Part shown: piece by piece, positions 36,016 through 46,830 of the stretch | Layout of the letters: every line of letters starts with the position of its first letter | Numbering within the stretch: position 1 is the stretch's first letter | From: Macquaria australasica | Lineage: Eukaryota; Chordata; Actinopteri; Centrarchiformes; Percichthyidae | Length of the DNA: 64,000 bases | NCBI GenBank assembly: GCA_005408345.1 | Contig: SEMN01000151.1 | Location: forward strand, 124,001-188,000 | Direction of reading: 5' to 3' | Notes under the pieces: generated by a model | Databases searched by the model: none | Seen by the model: only the letters and a program-made list of their open reading frames with translations | Told to the model about the DNA's origin: nothing | Program-made: the position numbers and the translations under genes

Positions 36016-39000
36016 ATGAAACTATTTAGTACTTAATATACTTTTAATATTTATAATCACTCTAATAATATGCTGAAGGTTTATGATTAAAGACATGTTG
36101 TTTTGGGGTTTGTTACTGTAACTTTTTTGTAACTTTAAAGATGTTGGTAACAAAGACGGTAAAACAATTGCTGTTTATTTCACATAATTAAATTGTAGGT
36201 TTGATGCTTTAAAGCTGCTGTGACTGTTCAAATTAGAGCACAGATGACAGTGCTTCATGTGTGCAGTTTGTGGAGTTTAAACTTGTTGTTCTTAGATGGA
36301 ATTGGTAATGTTAACCAGGACAGGTGAGCTCCAGTAATTACCAACATTTATCAATAACGTATAGAGAACAGCTGCAACCATGGTTCAGCCAGAGGGACTT
36401 GCAAGAGTCAAGGAACTGACTATTTTTCACCAGTGATTAATAGAGTTAGAGACGGACAGAGCTCTAGAAGAATCTGAGAGCAACAAGGATTCTGAAAACC
36501 ACATAAACACATATATCAGTAAATATTACATAAATACATTGATTACAAATATTACATATTTCTGCTTTAACATTTGTCCTGTATTTTAACCCATAATGCA
36601 TTTTGGGTATTTGTCTTCTTTTATTGCTTTTTGTTGCCCAATTTTACTACAAATACTAGAAGAAATATGTGTATAATTACATTAAAGTGTGCCTATTAAG
36701 ATAAAGACCAGATGTGGTAGTAAATATGCTTGATTTTACTGGAAACAGTGCTTAATCATTTAAATGTTATGTGACTGAGATGTGATAATAAATTGATTTT
36801 GTTGGATATGTGTTTTCTCTTTCTGTGTCATCAGCTTTATGTTTCTCTCTTTAGCTCGTCTCTACTCTAAATCATCTTTTGTTTATTGGCTCACACTGTT
36901 TATTGCAGGTGGTGTTGATATTTCCAGGTCAGGTATAGGTTTCCTGCAAGTTTATGTTTCACTTTGCAAAAGTGCTACTTTCTGCAAACAATCTGAATTT
37001 TTGTTTTAGACCTCGTATGGAATATTATTATTATTGCCATATGTGTTCTTGAAATACTTAGTCTGAATATTTAGGTTTTTGCCTGTATACTTTGTTTTAG
37101 AGGGTCTGTAGAAAGAGAGGGCAGGACACTGAACTTCTCCAATCAGTTTTCTTGAAGATGCAGTTTGGTAAATAATTATGCCAATTATGTGACAGGCAGG
37201 CAGGCTGCACAAAGCCACCTGTTATGTTGTGTTCATGTCATATCGGAGATACCGTGATTACCAGTTTTTAACTTTTAGGCAGCGTTCACATCAACGTCCA
37301 AGTTGCAATTACAACTGGGATACTCCCTTTTTTCTCAAAGTTCTGATATATTCAACTTGGATGCAGAAGTAAAAACACAGAAGTCCCTGAAAACCAAACA
37401 AACATGGATGACTCATGTTGGCGTGCCAGTGTTAGTTTCAAGACTTACGTTTTCCACATCACTTCCAATCAACACTTATTTTAACTTTTCCAGTTTGTCT
37501 AAATCCAAATTGAATCTTAGTCAGATCAAAATATTTTAATATCTTTTAAAGCAGTCTTCAGTCTTTCGCCTGCCACCAAAAGCTTCCTGATTATCGCATG
37601 CAGTGGATGTTAAAAAGAAAAGAGAAAACATTTACCAACACATATTCTTACAGAGTGGCTCTTAACTGTACAGCTGACATTAGGACTAATGTTGCTCCCA
37701 CACTAACAGGAGTTATGGACAAGAACTTTTCCAGGGCCAAAAGTACAAAATAAACACATTACAGGAAGGCTTGTTTAGTTAGAAACGCCAGAAAGTAGCC
37801 AATAGTAGACTTTAAAATTACACTTAACGTTGCCTCTGTGGCTGCCCCGGAGAATTAACCTAAACTGAAGTTACCCAGTGATTATGTAGCTGTTAGTTAG
37901 GCACCACAACATGTTAGCGCTCCTAAAGTAACGTTAAATTAAATAATGACGACATAAAGACAAAGTTTGCTAGATATTGCTTAGAGTTACTGTTCCTATA
38001 TCAGGACATGGCACCAGCTTTATTGTTTAGGATATCAAACACATAAAACATTTCAACACGATATTAATTCAGACACTGACGTTAACGTCGACGATTAGCT
38101 AACAATGACAAACGCTAGCTAGCTCTTACGTGATGAACATTTGGTAAACGTGTCAATTAAACTATGAAGTTGACAATGTGAAAAAGTCTTAAAGGAAAAG
38201 ACATTTTTAATAATGACCTCTTAAATGACTGAAGCCCACTTTATCAACTTTTCACGCTCACTGAGCTTCATGAATAAACGCTGATTATATTTGCCGTTTG
38301 TTGTTTTTTTAAATCTATATAATGATGAATATTTCAAAATTGTAAATCAAAATGCCACACTGCCATTTTCTGGGGTTATTATCTCCTTTTACTGTAATAT
38401 AATACTGTATACTATCCTATGAACTAAAATGTATAAATTTGCACATTTCAGCTTTACAAATATATCTGTCTGGGGACCTTCAGCGAACGTTCCTTAAAGG
38501 TTATCTGGAGATTTTTTAAAAACCCTTTACACAACTTTCATGACTTCTTTGTGCAATCAAATCTCACCACTGGCACATCTAGCTGGGTGAGGCTGTGTAC
38601 ATAATCTTTCTTATATTTATTGTATTGTGTGTATATAATGTTTCTTTTATTTAATTTCTCTTTCTTTAATTGTTGTTTTATCTCTGTCTTTTGAGCTGCT
38701 GTAACGGTGAACTTTCCCCACTGTGGGATCAATAAAAGTTTATCTTATCTTAAATTACCGAATCACTGTCTAAACAGAGTAATATATGAACAGTTGAATG
38801 AATCTTATTATAAGCTCGATGCATGAAACATTTCAATAAATACAATACACATTAACACCTAAATAGGAGTCATGCATCATATATTGGCAATAATACACAT
38901 ATTTAAGATGAGAGAAAAACTACAAAATTACTGATGTAAATCAGGTTATTACACAAAACAGTTCAAGAAGGAAAACACTGACAGCTCTGTGTAAAAGCTT

Positions 39001-40849
39001 GTATTGAACAATGTAAACTGGTTGTTTAAATCATGTATTTTATTTGGTGAATACAGACAGAGCAACATTATTAACCACACAGAACATCATCAGTTAAACA
39101 CGACCACAGAGTTTAAAGAGGCGTAAAGCTGCAGAGTTGGTGTTGATTAACTGTGAGTTCATCATTTCACCATCAGAATTAGTCATCAATAATATTGCTC
39201 ATCTGACTGCTCCTGTCCCTGTGGACTGGATTTACTTCATCATCAGCTGACTTCTGCTCTGGTGTTAACTCAGGAGACACAGCTGGATCTGGACCCACAG
39301 GCCCAGAGTCATTAGAGTTCTTCCTGGGAAACAAAGTCTCTCTGATGCTCAAATATCTGTATCTTTTATCTCTGTTTAGTCCAAATCAGCATCACTACAT
39401 AATGAAGGGAGAGCAGACTGGCTCCTGCTCACAGCTTTGACATGACAGATAATCTAGACAATATTTCTCTCACATGAGTGTGGCTCATACATGAGTGTGA
39501 CCAATTCAGTTTAGCATTTTTGGTGATTAACAGGTGGTAGTGCAGCTGTGACACAGTGTGGAATAAAGGATGAATACATATAATTATTAGTAGGAGTAAT
39601 ACAGAAGAAAATAAAATAACCTCCATGAAGCACAGTCTCCAAAACAAAAATACACCCCTAATATTAATACACATATTCAATATCAATACACCCAAAATAT
39701 GCTGTTAATGACAGATGATGTCCACACTTTAGTTGAGTCTGTCTCAGGAAACACTGAAATTCCTGTCAGTGCGTTACAACAAGCACATCTGTGCAACGCA
39801 ATTTAAAGTACAAAACAAGTCAAAATAAAATCAAAGTAGAGAAATAAATGAATAAAATAAAGGAGAATAAATCAGAGATGGATAAATACATGAATAAAAG
39901 CCCGGCCTGACCCAGCTGTCCTGACGGTCCCGGTTCTACGTCGACGATGCCTCCTCGCTTCTCTCTCTCCATTATTGTTATAATTGTTACTATTAATGCT
40001 GTGTAACCTTACACACACTTAATGTATCTATTGAATTTTACTCAGGGACCTTCTGTTAATCACTGAAGCTTATCTGTAAATCTGTTTGTCATTTCTTTCT
40101 CTTTCTTGTCTTGTCATGTCTCCTGTGTGTCCCCCTGTTCATCACTTGTCTTCCACTTTTAATAAACACTCCAAAACAATACTGAAGGTACAATGAAATG
40201 TGTCTGTGTTGTTACTATCTGCTTTCTCATTTTGTTTTTATTTATTAAAATGATTATAGAAATAGATAAGCATAAGGATATGCTTATATATGCACAATAA
40301 TGCCACCACTGAAAATATTGTGAGACATGATTACATGGCAGCGCCACAACAGAAGACTCTTAATCGCAATAATCCTCTTGACACAACAGTTGTTTGTTTT
40401 TACCTTTCCCTTCAGATCTTGGTGCCATATCAAAAGATCTACAGTCACTCAAGTTCCAGGTATTTCATTAATTAAAATAAAAGAATCCTGCAGACAGGTG
40501 CATTAAAATTATATTTTGATGGGCAGTTAATTATGGAGTTGATGAAGAATTGTATAGCAAAGTGAAAAAGACAAAATTAAGCATATATTAAAGGTGCTGG
40601 TGACTTTGGAGTGCAACTAAAGCCATTAAAATAAACCTTTACATTTGCAGTAAGAATTCCGAGCAGGCAGAAACTGAAGTGCACCAAACCTGATCAGCAT
40701 AAACACCACTTCACCCACCTGAGCACAAAGGGGTTTATTCAGAACCAGGAAACCCCAAAAGAGCGTAAATGCAAAAAACAACATCCGACAAAAATTGCAT
40801 CGCGACTACTACTCTGCTCCTGCTGCCACAAAAAGAGCACCCAGGACCC
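36016..40849. other. intergenic, AT-rich, no gene seen
   Basis: Open frames are short and lack recognisable domains on both strands. It contains a LINE tail at 38530-38757; the rest is unassigned. Confidence 0.5.
38530..38757 (+). mobile_element. LINE 3' tail (CR1/Rex1-like)
   Basis: It ends with GTGAACTTTCCCCACTGTGG, GATCAATAAAAG and then TTATCTTATCTTA, the typical short tandem tail of CR1-like fish LINEs. Only the 3' part remains. Confidence 0.5.
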
Positions 40850-41170
40850 TACCCTTGTTCTTGGCTGGTACTGGTCCTGTCTTGGTTTGCACTGATCTGT
40901 GTTCTTAGTCTTGCTTGGTATCAGTCTTGGTCTTTGTTGGTATCAGAATTGGTCTTGTCTTGGTCTGGGTTAGTATCAAGCTCACTTGGTCTATAACAGA
41001 ATCAGGCTCATTCTGGTCTTGGTTGGTATAGGTCTCTGCCTCGTCCTGGTCTACATTAGTGTGGATCTTGTTTCGGTCATTGTTGGTATCAGTCTCTGTG
41101 TTGTTCTGGTCTTTGCCCTGGTGTCAGTGTAGGTATCATTCTAGTCTTGGTCTCTTGGGTTTAGTCTCAG
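40850..41170. repeat. degenerate GGTCTTGGTTGGTATCAG minisatellite
   Basis: Units resembling TCTTGGTTGGTATCAGTCT recur about a dozen times. The array reaches into the 3' end of the minus-strand GTPase gene and supplies its last codons. A similar array (12370-12660) lies at the same place after copy 1. Confidence 0.7.
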
Positions 41171-42998
41171 TCTGGTCTTGGCTGGCCTTGCTCTTTGTTT
41201 GATTACAACGCTGGAAGTCAGTAGGTGGACTCTGGAGGAGTTTCTCTCCTCTTTTCACTTTAGCCACGTACTCTGCTTTTTCTCTCATGTCTATCAGGGA
41301 CTGAACTCGTTGCTGCCAGCCTGATTTTGCCTCAGATTTCTCTCCCTCTATAAGCATGTCAATGTGATCTGGAGTGGAGAGAGGATCTGGGTTCAGTTCT
41401 ATGTCTTTAAGTCTGTTTAGACACTTAGCAGACCTCTCCATCAGTTTCTCCACCTCAGCCTGCACACCATCATATTCAGCCCTCAGTTTTCCAATCAATG
41501 CTTTAACAGGCATCTTAGCTTCTGAGGCTTTCAGGTACTTTTCTTTCAGCTCTTTCACTGTTCGTTTTTCTTTAACTTCCTCACTCTCCCACCTGTACTT
41601 CTGACTAAAATGTTTATTCCACATACATTTACCTGGACACTCAGTACAGCGTCCATTTAATCCCATTGCCCAACACTGTCTTTTATCTCCACCATTGGAT
41701 ATTCGACAGGGATAGTGACAGGTAACATGACACTGCTGACAGTTGTTGAGGTAATTTCCAGCACCTGAAATATCTACTTGAACACATTTTTGAACAGTGA
41801 CTTCAAACTCAAAGTTCTCATTTCTGCTGATCTCTGCCTCGTGCTCCTTCAGTTTTTCAGCCGTCTCCTTTATCTCCTCCAGCTTGGCTAAACCAACTTT
41901 AACCTTCTTCTGCAAATTTCCAACTGAATTCTCGAGCTGCTTTCTTTCTCTGAGGACCTCCTTCGTCAAAGTCAAGCTTTTGGTTTCTATGAGATTCAAA
42001 GCAACAAAGAACCTCTTCATGCTTTTTGTCCCCATGTTCCAAAACATCTGATCAAAGCCTCCATCTTCATCTTCATCATCCCCACTCATGCTGCCTGCTG
42101 CAGATGATTTGTTGTCTGCAAACAACGCTGAATTATTGAATTTGAAGTGAACTGGCAGCCCGTCTCTTGTTTTAGGACATGGGACACCTGAAGCATTGAT
42201 TGCCTCTAGAACTGGTGGGCGCTGGCCGTCTGCGAATGTCACCAGAACCCTGATGTTCTCTGCCACATCTTTGCCAAAGATTGAGAGCACAGAATCAAAC
42301 ACATATTTCTGTGATGGTGTGAGTCGAGCTAAAGAAGCCTGAGCTACGAAACACACAGCGTCAATTTCACTGACACCAAGATCAGCAGAGAACAGATTAC
42401 GCAGCTGTTCTGTGATCTCCTTGTCTCTTTCTATGCCTCTTGTATCTCCAAAGCTTGGAGTGTCCACGATGGTCAGAGAGTAGTCTACTTTAAAACCCTC
42501 CTGGTGGTGGATTTTGTACACAGTGACTTCAGAAGTCTGGCTGTGAGCTTGTGATTTTGACTGACCCTCATCAACTAACTTAAACCGATATAAATCCTCC
42601 CATTCAACACCTAGAATGTAATTGATCATCCCATTGATGAGAGTTGACTTCCCAGCACCAGTTACTCCGAGAACCATTATGGTACGATTAGGTTTAGTGG
42701 ACTCTTTCCCAAAACTGAAACGCTTACACCCAGCGACACTGATTTGTTCTTCTTTCAGAGGAACTTTATAAACAGGGAGATGCCCTGTCTGGGGTTTTAG
42801 CAGTGTGCTTGTTGCTTTAACAGCATCAGCAAGCCATTCAGTGCACTCTGTCCTGTCTGTAATACGATTTGATGGTAAAATATCAGGATGTGAATTAACA
42901 GAAGTCCTGATTTGCTCTGTTTGTCCAGCAACATTTGATTTTGATCTTGAAAAGACTGATGAAGCTGACTTTAAACCTGCACGAAGTCTGGATTTCAT
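41136..42998 (-). CDS. septin/AIG1/Toc-like P-loop GTPase with Cys-rich and coiled-coil C-terminus (copy 2)
   Basis: A single coding exon of 620 aa. The N-terminus is longer than in copy 1: about 50 residues of Ser/Arg-rich, low-complexity character. The P-loop is GVTGAGKS (111-118). G3 reads DTPSFGD (179-185), with Ser replacing the Gly that DxxG normally provides. TFAD (254-257) fills the G4 position. The acidic insert, eight-Cys module with identical spacing, and coiled coil match copy 1. The tail ends with KPKRPR, a possible nuclear localisation signal. Between about 41930 and 42660 the DNA is almost identical to 13390-14120 of copy 1, while both flanks are clearly more diverged. The gene is fully open and probably expressed, but catalysis may be weakened by the G3 change. 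Its biochemical role is unknown. Confidence 0.85.
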   Translation of the reverse strand: MKSRLRAGLKSASSVFSRSKSNVAGQTEQIRTSVNSHPDILPSNRITDRTECTEWLADAVKATSTLLKPQTGHLPVYKVPLKEEQISVAGCKRFSFGKESTKPNRTIMVLGVTGAGKSTLINGMINYILGVEWEDLYRFKLVDEGQSKSQAHSQTSEVTVYKIHHQEGFKVDYSLTIVDTPSFGDTRGIERDKEITEQLRNLFSADLGVSEIDAVCFVAQASLARLTPSQKYVFDSVLSIFGKDVAENIRVLVTFADGQRPPVLEAINASGVPCPKTRDGLPVHFKFNNSALFADNKSSAAGSMSGDDEDEDGGFDQMFWNMGTKSMKRFFVALNLIETKSLTLTKEVLRERKQLENSVGNLQKKVKVGLAKLEEIKETAEKLKEHEAEISRNENFEFEVTVQKCVQVDISGAGNYLNNCQQCHVTCHYPCRISNGGDKRQCWAMGLNGRCTECPGKCMWNKHFSQKYRWESEEVKEKRTVKELKEKYLKASEAKMPVKALIGKLRAEYDGVQAEVEKLMERSAKCLNRLKDIELNPDPLSTPDHIDMLIEGEKSEAKSGWQQRVQSLIDMREKAEYVAKVKRGEKLLQSPPTDFQRCNQTKSKASQDQTETKPKRPRLE

Positions 42999-44766
42999 TA
43001 TGGTGGAGAGAAGTTATTATGTCACCAGTATCAAAGTAATAATCAGTTGGTACCAGCCATCTGGAGAGGTGTTTCTAAGAGAAAATGGAGTCTTTGTGGT
43101 CACAGTTCATCCGTCTTGCTGGTGACTGTTGCTTCTGTTATTGTGAAGTTCTCTCTGGTCTGAATCTGCATATATGAAAATGTATGAAATGTAAAAAATG
43201 AATAATACACATTATTTAACACAGTTGCAGCTACAGTGAAAGTATACTATTCTGTGTTATTAGTGTTCTAGGATTTCAACACTATAATGGAAATAAAATT
43301 ATCCTGGTTGAATCATCATTACAAACAATGGAGACACCAAGCTGAAAAAATAGACTTCATTCACAGCTTGTAGGTGACTCCTCTCAGAGAGCATTGCAGT
43401 AACAAACACTGTTAGAGAGCTGCAGATCGTGTTGACATGCAGCAAATGTCAAGGTGAAGTTAAAGTTTGAGCTTTCTAGAAGTCAAATTCAGTCATTTGA
43501 ATGCAGCAGATATTAAACAATAAAAAAGCTGCTGGAGATGAATTAAAACAAACCTCTGGTGGCTGTTCTCAGCTCAGTCATCTGGTTTGGATCCGAGAGT
43601 TGTTGTGATTTCAAAATGCTGCTCAGGATTTAAATCATTACCTCCTGAAACAAAATAAGAACAAAGTTCCTTTAAAAGCACCTCATTAGTCGTTATGATC
43701 ATTGTTAGAATCATAAATATATTTATGATTTACCTTACGTGTCATGTGATAAAAGGCAGTGCAGAGGAACACGTCACTGAAGTCTGACGTTGCTTGATGT
43801 CTTCTAATGTTAGAAGCAACCAGCTGCATGGAGTCACGTTTGTTCACTCTAGAAAACAGCAGGACATCATTTCTTTTATTTATTTGTAAGTTAGTTCTAG
43901 CAGGACTTTGAATCAATGCTGCTGTTCAAATCTGCCAGGGAGTTTTAACTTCAGCTGGAAAAACTGACAGTCAGTTGACAAAAATGAGACGACTGCTTTT
44001 GTCTGCTTCTGTCTGAAATCAAAAATCCTAGCACCAGTTAAATTTACCATCGTTATCACAGTAAACTGCGTCTGTGCTGAGCTAGAATTGAAAGCTTGAC
44101 AGGCGTAGCAACAGCAACTAAAGAGACAAGTCACTTTCACTTAATGGATCCTGAGAACCTGACAGTTTGGAGGGTTGTCTACAGTATAATTTACACACAG
44201 TTGACAGTCTTTCAAACATGTGTAATATATGTTTTAACTTACAGCTGATTGTGTTGGACAGTCAAGCTGCTGATGGTCTTGAGGTGCAGAAAGAAAGTGT
44301 AAATGAAGTTCACCGGTGAGTCCTGCAGCACATGGAAACAGCACCGCCAGCTGTTAACGGCCTCTAGGAAACCTGAAACAACAAATACTAATAATATTGA
44401 TGCTGAGTTTCCAGTTATAATGACATTTTAAAATCATGTCCAAAAAGTTCTGTTAAAGCTACAATAAATGCACCCAATTGATGCTTCTCACATTAGGATC
44501 AGCTATGTAGGTCAGGATGTAAAAAAACAGATTTCAACAAATTGATCAAAGTTAAATTGTTAAACTTATCTACAAAAACATATATTTGCATAAAGTGAAA
44601 AAGGAAAGTAAAACTGAAATGAAATCATTTCAGTTCTGTTTAATCAGCTTTAATCTTCAGCATCACATAAACACATAAACAACATATAAAGAGAGTAACA
44701 GCTCAGTGTGTTCAACAACTCACCGCTCAGTTTGTCTGTGATGGAAGGACAAAGGAGGACGAGTTC
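42999..44766 (-). other. 5' UTR exons of GTPase copy 2 (model)
   Basis: Minus-strand model: exon 1 at 44724-44766 (donor GTGAGT), a possible middle exon at 44243-44372 (acceptor TTGTTTCAG, donor GTAAGT), then the main exon from 43165 (acceptor TATATGCAG) through the start codon at 42998. The middle exon is open in one frame for 43 codons but has no upstream ATG. The 5' UTR in the main exon holds two short upstream ORFs. All of this comes from splice-site reading only. Confidence 0.45.
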
Positions 44767-44790
44767 TGCTTCAGTTCACTCTGTAGCTGC

Positions 44791-44796
44791 TTTATA
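44791..44796 (-). promoter_or_regulatory. TATA box of GTPase copy 2
   Basis: TATAAA on the minus strand lies about 25-30 bp before the predicted start of exon 1. Downstream sequence, including GCAGCTACAGAGTGAAC and the CTGAGCG|GTGAGT donor, is shared with the 24124-24191 promoter. Confidence 0.6.
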
Positions 44797-44802
44797 TGTA
44801 AC

Positions 44803-44830
44803 GTGTACACACACACACACACACACACAC
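44803..44830. repeat. (AC)n microsatellite
   Basis: A dinucleotide run directly upstream of the TATA box of GTPase copy 2. Unit C also has an AC run at its decayed promoter (26650-26670), and unit B a short one (24196-24210). Confidence 0.8.
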
Positions 44831-45106
44831 TTGGCTTCACTTTGTGCAGTCTTGCCTCAGTGAATTAATAAATAACGCTAACTGATTTGGAAATGGATCA
44901 TCAGGCAGTCAGTGAGATAGATGAAGTAGATAAACTGGCACAAGCATAACACATTATAAGCATGTTAAATGTTGTACCTGCACTTTCCTGAACTTTGATT
45001 ATATATTCCAATAACTCATTCTTGCTCTCCTGAGAGATAAGAGGATGTTTTATGACCGGAGGGCCAAGATAAACAGGGACATAAACCAGTTTAAACGTGC
45101 ACACCT

Positions 45107-45117
45107 GAAAGTGAAAC
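45107..45117. promoter_or_regulatory. interferon-stimulated response element (unit A)
   Basis: GAAAGTGAAAC is an exact GAAANNGAAAC match, about 310 bp upstream of the TATA box of copy 2. Its core is conserved in units B and C although the surrounding sequence has diverged. Confidence 0.65.
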
Positions 45118-45234
45118 AAGAATCGCTGCATTTTCCACACTCATATTGATAACAGCTGTAAACCTCAAGGTTCTTTCTGCATTGTTTCATCAAGGTCAAA
45201 GGTCAAGTATTTATTTTACTTAGTCAAGAGATTC

Positions 45235-45520
45235 TGCTGTTCTTATATTTTCAGGGAGACTATTCCAGAGTCTTGGTGCAGCCACTGAGAACGCCCCGTC
45301 TCCAAAACGTTCTGGACGAGATGGTGGGATGGTTAACAGCCCTGGATCTGGAGATCTGAGGGGCCTAGCTGTTCTGTATGGGCACAGAAGTTCTGTAATG
45401 TAGGTCGGGGGCGAGACCATGCAGGCCTTTAAACACAAACAGAAGAATCTTGTAAGGAATTCAATACCGAACAGGGAGCCAGTGCAAAGACGCTAGTAGA
45501 GGTGCAATATATTTCCTTTT
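45235..45520. repeat. dispersed fish repeat inserted in unit A
   Basis: It contains GGGAGACTATTCCAGAGTCT, CAGCCACTGAGAACGCCCCG and GCAGGCCTTTAAACACAAAC, words of a widespread fish repeat of uncertain class. A 72-codon minus-strand frame across it is not a gene. Confidence 0.5.
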
Positions 45521-46239
45521 ATTACGTCTTATCAGTCATTAGCAAGTTGGCTATCAGAGCACATTTAACCCCCTGCAGAAGAACTGAGCTCAACACGACT
45601 ACATCAGTATAAACCTATTTCTCTATCGTATTACAAAAAACAAACTTGCAACCTTGTTACGTATTGTTCTCCTCCATCTACTGCAAAATCACAACACTTT
45701 GATGTGATCCTAAGTAAAACCCTCAAACCACACTGAAACTTATCAGACTTGTGAGGTTGTGAATGTGTTCAAGTCGTAGCCGTCCTGTTTATTGCGGTTA
45801 ACGTTACCGTTGACCAGCCCTAAGTATCTCGTTGAGCTCTCTGAATATCGCACAGTTATCGACAAACCCATTTGTTGTGTTTACTGCTCGTTAAATTTCA
45901 GCCATGTATGACATCATTTTTCCATCGATCAAGCTTGCAAAAAAGCAGGTTTTACACACAGTATTTGTAATGCTGGCAAAACAAAATCACCTGTATTAAC
46001 AACAAGAATCTATGTGATTATGTGTACAGCACCTCTGGAGTTCCTCTTTAAAATGGACAATATTTCATCCAGCTCCCTGAACCTCTGCTGTGGGGTCCCA
46101 CAGGCTGCCAGGTGCTCTTATAATATTCTACAGAAAACATTGTCAGAAAGTTTCATTTGAACTACTTTCTACCCAAGATACAGTCCTGTGTTATCAGTTT
46201 GTATTGTAGTGTTTGACGTTATCATTATCAAAAAGGTAT

Positions 46240-46830
46240 CAAGGTATGAAGGTCCATTTATTGCCCTTTTGCAAAATGAAATATAAGTAGTAGAATATAC
46301 AGATATTTAAATTAGTATAGAATAAAATGAAACAATACAGTATGCGGTGTATGTACAGTATGTGCAATGTCAGTGTCAAGTTCCATGTCAGTTATTTATG
46401 GTGGAGGATGAGCTGAGGAGTCTCACTGCTCTGTAGTCTGGCGGTACGGCAGCGGAGGTTCTCTGTGATGCTGATTCCCAGGATCCTGTTCACCTGCTCC
46501 ACCTCAGCTCCACTGATGTAGGCAGGGTGTGTGTCTTTGCCTCCTTTTTACTAAAATCAACGATAAGCTCCTTGGTTTTGCTGACGTTAAGCTGTAGGTT
46601 GTCCTCTGTCCACCACCCTGCAAGGTTTTGATTTTTGTTTGTAATCCGGCCGATTGATGGTCGTGTCGTCGGGGGTTTCAGCTGTGGGTGTTCAGCGTGA
46701 ACGGGAGGGGGCTGAGCACACAGGCCTGGGGGGCTCCGCTGTTGAGCACTAGAGTGGAGGAGTCACCGCCAATCCGAACTGTGTCTTCCCCTCTCTTCCT
46801 GGCCAGGTGGTAATCAAATACGTAATATGT
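46240..46830. repeat. dispersed repeat of unassigned class
   Basis: Blocks such as GATGCTGATTCCCAGGATCC and GGGGCTGAGCACACAGGCCT recur widely in fish genomes as decayed mobile sequence. The frames are broken. Confidence 0.4.

Larger units (their letters stand above)
43430..46215 (-). repeat. 5' flanking unit A of the GTPase family
   Basis: The fullest copy: intron segment at 43530-43670, promoter at 44724-44796, ISRE at 45107. Blocks at 45560-45640, 45660-45920 and 46030-46215 correspond to 24395-24470, 27420-27720 and 27850-27960. An unrelated dispersed repeat (45235-45520) is inserted in it. Confidence 0.65.

Noticed and set aside
45220..45438. 72-codon minus-strand frame with SLPENIRTAESLD-like end
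   Set aside because: Part of a widespread dispersed repeat; it resembles generic LINE-derived 'wrong-strand' protein fragments, not a gene.
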